Shown here in pieces: positions 7,685 through 10,460 of a stretch of 10,460 bases of DNA. The translations under genes and the position numbers were made by a program. The DNA lies in the NCBI GenBank assembly GCA_019236545.1, contig JAFAIV010000016.1, positions 1-10,460 on the forward strand, given 5' to 3'. The stretch comes from Actinomycetota bacterium (lineage in GTDB: Bacteria; Actinomycetota; Thermoleophilia; Gaiellales; Gaiellaceae). The stretch's first letter is position 1. Every line of letters starts with the position of its first letter. Below the pieces are notes generated by a model, which searched no databases, was not told the DNA's origin, and saw only the letters and a program-made list of their open reading frames with translations.

Positions 7685-8092
7685 ATGACCACCGTCTCCG
7701 CCGCGGAAATCGCGGGCATCCCGATCTTCGAGAACCTCGACGCCGAGCAGCTCGCGCAGCTCGCCTCCTGGTTCGAGTCCAAGGACGTCAGCCCCGGCGT
7801 GAAGCTCGCCGGCGAGGGCGCGTCCGGCTACTCCTTCTTCGTCATCGCCGAGGGCGAGGCGCAGGTGACCGCGGCCGGCGAGGAGATCGCCACGCTCGGC
7901 GCCGGCGACTTCTTCGGCGAGATGGCGCTCCTCGGCGAAGGCCGGCGCCTGGCGACGGTGACCACGACGACGCCCTCGCGCGTGCTCGTCCTCTTCGGGA
8001 CGGAGTTCCGCCGCCTCCAGGCGGAGCACCCCGACATCTCGGAGACGATCGAAGCCGCGATGCGCGAGCGCGCCGAAGCGCTCCCTTCCTGA
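7685..8092 (+). CDS. Stand-alone cyclic-nucleotide-binding domain protein
   Basis: This 135-residue cytoplasmic protein is essentially one cyclic-nucleotide-binding beta-barrel (about residues 13-105) with flanking helices. The phosphate-binding cassette reads FFGEMALLGEGRRLATV. Its Glu79 and Arg88 align with the ribose- and phosphate-contacting Glu and Arg of the PKA-type FGELAL...PRAATV cassette, so the ligand site looks intact. The N-terminal IPIFENLDAEQLAQLA is the usual lead-in helix. There is no HTH, kinase or channel domain, so unlike Crp/Fnr (about 210-230 aa) it cannot bind DNA by itself in the usual way. Inference: it relays cAMP or cGMP level to a partner; neither ligand nor partner can be named. 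It lies on the same strand as, and 79 bp after, the C25-like gene, and converges with the dehydrogenase gene. Confidence 0.88.
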   Translation: MTTVSAAEIAGIPIFENLDAEQLAQLASWFESKDVSPGVKLAGEGASGYSFFVIAEGEAQVTAAGEEIATLGAGDFFGEMALLGEGRRLATVTTTTPSRVLVLFGTEFRRLQAEHPDISETIEAAMRERAEALPS

Positions 8093-8099
8093 GCCGGCC

Positions 8100-9272
8100 C
8101 TAGGGCGACAGCACCACCTTCAGGCAGTCGTCCTGCTTGTGCTTGAAGAGCTCGTACCCCGTCGGAGCGTCCGAGAGCTTCATGCGGTGCGTGATGATGT
8201 AGGTCGGGTCGATCTCGCCGTCCTCGATCCGCTGTAAGAGGCCGCGCATGTAGCGGTGGACGTGGCACTGGCCGCTGCGGATCGTCAGGCCCCTGTTCAT
8301 CACGGCGCCGATCGGGAACTTGTCCATCAGGCCGCCGTAGACGCCCATGACCGAGACGATGCCGCCGTTGCGGACGCTCATGATCGCCTCGCGCAGCGCG
8401 ACCGGCCGCTCCGTCTCCTGTCGCATCGCCTGCTTGACGCGGTCGTACGCGAACGCCGCGCCGTGGTGGTGCGCCTCGAGTCCGACCGCGTCGATGCACG
8501 CGTCAGGGCCGCGGCCGCCGGTGAGCTCCTTCAGCGCCTCCGGGACGCTGTCGACGTGCTCGTAGTTGAGCGTCTCGACGCCGCGGTTCTCCTCGGCGAC
8601 GCGTAGCCGGTACTCGAACCGGTCGATCAGGATCACGCGCTCGGCCCCGAGCATCTGCGCGCTCGCGGCCGCGAACTGCCCGACGGGGCCGGCGCCCCAG
8701 ACGGCGATCACGTCGCCCGGCTGGATGTCGCAGAAGTCCGCGCCCATGAAGCCGGTCGGGAGGATGTCGCTGAGGAAGAGGACGCTCTCGTCCGGCAGGT
8801 CGCTCTCGATCTTCAGCGGCCCGACGTCCGCGAACGGGACGCGCACGTACTCGGCCTGCCCGCCGGCGAAGCCGCCGGTGAGGTGCGAATAGCCGAAGAT
8901 GCCGGCGGTCGGGTGGCCGAAGAGCTTCTCGGCCAGCCGCGCGTTCGGGTTCGAGTTCTCGCAGAGGGAGTACTGCTCGCGCGCGCACGCGTTGCAGTGG
9001 CCGCACGCGATCGGGAACGGGACGACGACGCGGTCGCCCTCCTTCAGCGTCTTCACCGCCGGGCCGACCTCGACGACCTCGCCCATGAACTCGTGCCCGA
9101 GGACGTCGCCCTTCTTCATCGTCGGCACGTAGCCGTCGACGAGGTGGAGGTCGGAGCCGCAGATCGCGGTCGAGGTGACGCGGACGATGCAGTCCTGTTC
9201 GTTGAGGATCTTCGGGTCGGGGACGTTCTCGACCTCGACCGTGTTGCGGCCCATCCAGCACGTCGCTCTCAT
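8100..9272 (-). CDS. Zinc-dependent alcohol dehydrogenase, formaldehyde-dehydrogenase-like
   Basis: A 390-residue cytoplasmic MDR-superfamily enzyme. Catalytic-zinc candidates are Cys38 (ICGSD), His60-Glu61 (GHEFMG) and Asp169 (LSDILPTG). The structural zinc site is intact: Cys90, Cys93, Cys96 and Cys104 (C-x2-C-x2-C-x7-C). The Rossmann motif GAGPVG is at 193-198, and an acidic residue ends the next strand (VILID), favouring NAD over NADP. The FGYSHLTGGFAGGQAEYVRVP stretch and use of Asp169 as ligand resemble glutathione-independent formaldehyde dehydrogenases (Pseudomonas type), so oxidation of formaldehyde or another small alcohol/aldehyde is inferred; the substrate is not proven. Start: ATG 9272 has a strong GAGGAGG 7 bases upstream and overlaps the preceding gene's TGA as ATGA, so the longer in-frame upstream extension is not coding. 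It is the second gene of a two-gene operon. Confidence 0.9.
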   Translation of the reverse strand: MRATCWMGRNTVEVENVPDPKILNEQDCIVRVTSTAICGSDLHLVDGYVPTMKKGDVLGHEFMGEVVEVGPAVKTLKEGDRVVVPFPIACGHCNACAREQYSLCENSNPNARLAEKLFGHPTAGIFGYSHLTGGFAGGQAEYVRVPFADVGPLKIESDLPDESVLFLSDILPTGFMGADFCDIQPGDVIAVWGAGPVGQFAAASAQMLGAERVILIDRFEYRLRVAEENRGVETLNYEHVDSVPEALKELTGGRGPDACIDAVGLEAHHHGAAFAYDRVKQAMRQETERPVALREAIMSVRNGGIVSVMGVYGGLMDKFPIGAVMNRGLTIRSGQCHVHRYMRGLLQRIEDGEIDPTYIITHRMKLSDAPTGYELFKHKQDDCLKVVLSP

Positions 9273-10048
9273 GCGGGAACCTCCTCGAGCGGTTGAGCGG
9301 CGCGCTGCCGCAGGTGGTCGGCCAGCAGGTGGCCGTCGGGGGTGGAGTCCGAGCGGACGACCTCGCCCGTCTCGACGCGAGCCTTGAAGCGACGCAGGTC
9401 GTCGGCGAGCTGCGTCGCGAGGTCGCGGCCGGTCGCCTTCTCGAAGGCGACACCGAAGTCGCCGCCGGGCGGATCGTGGACGAACTCGACCGCGAGCTCG
9501 GTGCCGCGGTTCCCCGGCGCCTCGAGGAAGGAGACCTGGGCGCCCTGGCCGTCGACCTTCTCGCGCAGGTCGGAGGCCGCCGTCCACGCCTGCTCGACGT
9601 CGAGCCGGGGCTTCGCGATCGTGACGGCCTTGCGGATGCGCTTGCCGCTCTGCGGCTCGCCCTCGCGCTGCGAGAGCTTCCGGGCCTCGACCACGTCGGC
9701 CACCGCGATCGAGAGGACGTTCGCCAGCGCGAACGCCGTCCGCAGCCGCCGGCCCGGGTTGCGGGCCGCGACCAGGCCGAGCGCCGCGAGGTCGAGAGCA
9801 TCGCCGCCGACGCGCGACCAGACCCAGCCGGTCGGGCGCGGGCGAAGCAGGATCCCCGCGCCGTGCGCGAGCTCTCTCACGCCCATCGCCCGCATCACGA
9901 GCGGGGCGCGGCCCTCGCCGGACGAGCCGACCGTGCGGCAGAGAAGCCGCGGCGCGGCGACCTCCGCCGCTCCGAGGCCGATGCTGAACCAACCGAGAAA
10001 ACGCGCGACCGAGTCGCGCTCCTGCGTACGGATGTCATGAGTCGCCAT
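9269..10048 (-). CDS. Hydrophobic N-terminal region fused to SRPBCC (polyketide-cyclase-like) domain
   Basis: A 259-residue protein read from ATG 10048, which has AGAGG (10055-10059) just upstream; the in-frame GTG at 10105 lacks a ribosome site. Residues about 16-36 (RFLGWFSIGLGAAEVAAP), 56-68, 80-95 and 103-119 are hydrophobic or small-residue helices that could lie in or on the membrane. The conserved-looking R-x-M-G-V-R-E-L-x-H-G segment is at 53-63. From about residue 137 (AVTIAKPRLDVEQAW) to 235 a START/SRPBCC-like fold is suggested by the KPRLDVEQAWTAASD opening, FLEAPGNRGTELAVEF strands and a long C-terminal helix. SRPBCC domains bind hydrophobic ligands. Such proteins are familiar partners of Zn-dependent dehydrogenases in actinobacteria and rhizobia (from memory). 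Inference: it may bind or present a lipophilic substrate for the coupled dehydrogenase. No catalytic residues can be assigned. Confidence 0.75.
   Translation of the reverse strand: MATHDIRTQERDSVARFLGWFSIGLGAAEVAAPRLLCRTVGSSGEGRAPLVMRAMGVRELAHGAGILLRPRPTGWVWSRVGGDALDLAALGLVAARNPGRRLRTAFALANVLSIAVADVVEARKLSQREGEPQSGKRIRKAVTIAKPRLDVEQAWTAASDLREKVDGQGAQVSFLEAPGNRGTELAVEFVHDPPGGDFGVAFEKATGRDLATQLADDLRRFKARVETGEVVRSDSTPDGHLLADHLRQRAAQPLEEVPA
9280..9286 (-). promoter_or_regulatory. Strong Shine-Dalgarno deciding the dehydrogenase start
   Basis: On the minus strand GAGGAGG lies 7 bases before ATG 9272, inside the last codons of the upstream SRPBCC gene (encoding LEEVPA). It fixes the start of the dehydrogenase and, with the ATGA stop/start overlap at 9269-9272, indicates coupled translation. 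Confidence 0.85.
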
Positions 10049-10127
10049 GGAGTCCCTCTGCCGCGCCTCGGCGCTTCGAAACCGCTCCACGGGAATAGTT
10101 GACACATCAAGTATCGTTTACACAGAC
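10049..10127. promoter_or_regulatory. Divergent promoter/operator region
   Basis: The 79 bp between the SRPBCC and LLM starts include a markedly AT-richer patch (10091-10127). It holds GTTGACACA (10098-10106) and GTTTACACA (10116-10124), an 8/9 direct match with 18-bp period, the first containing a consensus TTGACA. TTGA-caca-TCAA (10099-10110) is a small inverted repeat. TATCGT (10112-10117) fits TAnnnT for the rightward gene, 10 bases before its ATG, and no Shine-Dalgarno is evident there. A tight GCGCC-TC-GGCGC palindrome (10063-10074) lies in the SRPBCC leader. A shared operator for both directions is inferred; a leftward promoter could not be fixed. Confidence 0.5.
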
Positions 10128-10460
10128 ATGAGCAGTCATCCCAAGAGAATCGGCTTCCTCTCGTTCGGCCACTGGCACCCGGCCAGCGAGACTCGCTCGG
10201 CGGCGGAGTCGCTCCGCCAGACCGTCGAGCTCGCGGTCGCGGCCGAGGAGATCGGCATCGACGGTGCCTTCGTGCGCGTCCACCACTTCGCGCGGCAGCT
10301 GTCCGCGCCGTTCCCACTCCTCTCCGCGATCGGCGTCCGGACGCACCGGATCGAGATCGGGACGGGTGTGATCGACATGCGCTACGAGAACCCGCTCTAC
10401 ATGGCGGAGGACGCGGCCGTTGCCGACCTCCTCTCCGGCGGCCGGCTCCAGCTCGGCGTC
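10128..10460 (+). CDS. LLM-class flavin-dependent oxidoreductase (3'-truncated)
   Basis: The first 111 residues of a luciferase-like monooxygenase-family protein, open to the right edge. Evidence: a first beta strand RIGFLSFGHW (7-16), then helix 1 with AVAAEEIGIDGAFVRVHHF (36-54; the family form is A-E-x-x-G-F/Y-D-x-x-x-x-x-E/H-H). GTGVIDMRYENPLYMAEDAA (78-97) and D-L-L-S-G-G-R-L-x-L-G-V (100-111) match the very characteristic family block that precedes G-x-G. These enzymes are cytoplasmic TIM barrels using FMN or F420; which cofactor applies here cannot be told from this part. The usual length is about 300-370 residues, so about two thirds is missing. It is transcribed divergently from the SRPBCC/dehydrogenase operon, suggesting a shared redox role. 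Confidence 0.88.
   Translation, partial: MSSHPKRIGFLSFGHWHPASETRSAAESLRQTVELAVAAEEIGIDGAFVRVHHFARQLSAPFPLLSAIGVRTHRIEIGTGVIDMRYENPLYMAEDAAVADLLSGGRLQLGV

Noticed and set aside
4998..7688. 896-codon plus-strand frame overlapping the C25-like gene
   Set aside because: It is an out-of-frame shadow rich in R, P and G. The overlapping frame has signal peptide, catalytic motifs and repeats that explain the DNA.
5920..7782. 620-codon open frame on the minus strand
   Set aside because: Same explanation; composition is Arg/Glu/Val-rich, no motif is recognised, and it runs across the intergenic region and the start of the cNMP-binding gene.
9273..9992. In-frame upstream extension of the dehydrogenase gene to 630 residues
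   Set aside because: The extension is low-complexity and overlaps the SRPBCC gene. ATG 9272 has a strong Shine-Dalgarno, an ATGA junction and the normal family N-terminus.
10049..10105. GTG start at 10105 for the SRPBCC gene
   Set aside because: No ribosome site precedes it and it would occupy the divergent promoter region; ATG 10048 has AGAGG at good spacing.

Overview
The window is very GC-rich, with dense genes, strong G/C third-position bias and long antisense open frames. Together with the protein types (AAA/TPR signalling ATPase, stand-alone cyclic-nucleotide-binding protein, LLM flavin oxidoreductase, Zn-dependent alcohol dehydrogenase paired with an SRPBCC protein), this suggests a high-GC actinobacterium, possibly a Thermoleophilia-type soil lineage. 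The placement is inferred from style and gene content; no rRNA or marker gene is present.

Left part (1-2247, + strand): the 3' portion of a large AAA/STAND-like ATPase with about seven TPR units. It is cut by the window edge inside its Walker A motif, so its N-terminal output or sensor domain is not visible. A 15-bp gap then leads to the dominant feature.

Centre (2263-7605, + strand): one 1780-residue Sec-exported, multidomain protein. It has N-terminal beta-sandwich modules, an Ig-like domain, a PPC-like domain interrupted by five tandem FSPSI pentapeptides, a gingipain-like (peptidase C25, clan CD) domain with candidate His935/Cys972 dyad, two more Ig-like domains, and a C-terminal helical module that appears duplicated with one cysteine pair per copy. 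No LPXTG signal, C-terminal anchor or recognised type IX sorting domain is visible.

Right part: a small stand-alone cyclic-nucleotide-binding protein (7685-8092, +) converges, with 7 bp between, on a two-gene minus-strand operon. The operon encodes a membrane/SRPBCC fusion protein (9269-10048) translationally coupled by an ATGA overlap to a formaldehyde-dehydrogenase-like zinc alcohol dehydrogenase (8100-9272). A 79-bp, locally AT-richer divergent region separates it from the start of an LLM-class flavin-dependent oxidoreductase (10128 to the window end).

Functionally there are probably three units: signalling ATPase and secreted protease (possibly linked only by proximity), a cNMP sensor, and a redox/detoxification cluster with divergent promoters. 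The most distinctive items are the C25-like exoprotein with its codon-diversified FSPSI repeat, the paired-cysteine C-terminal duplication, and two start regions whose promoter-like spacing suggests leaderless transcripts.
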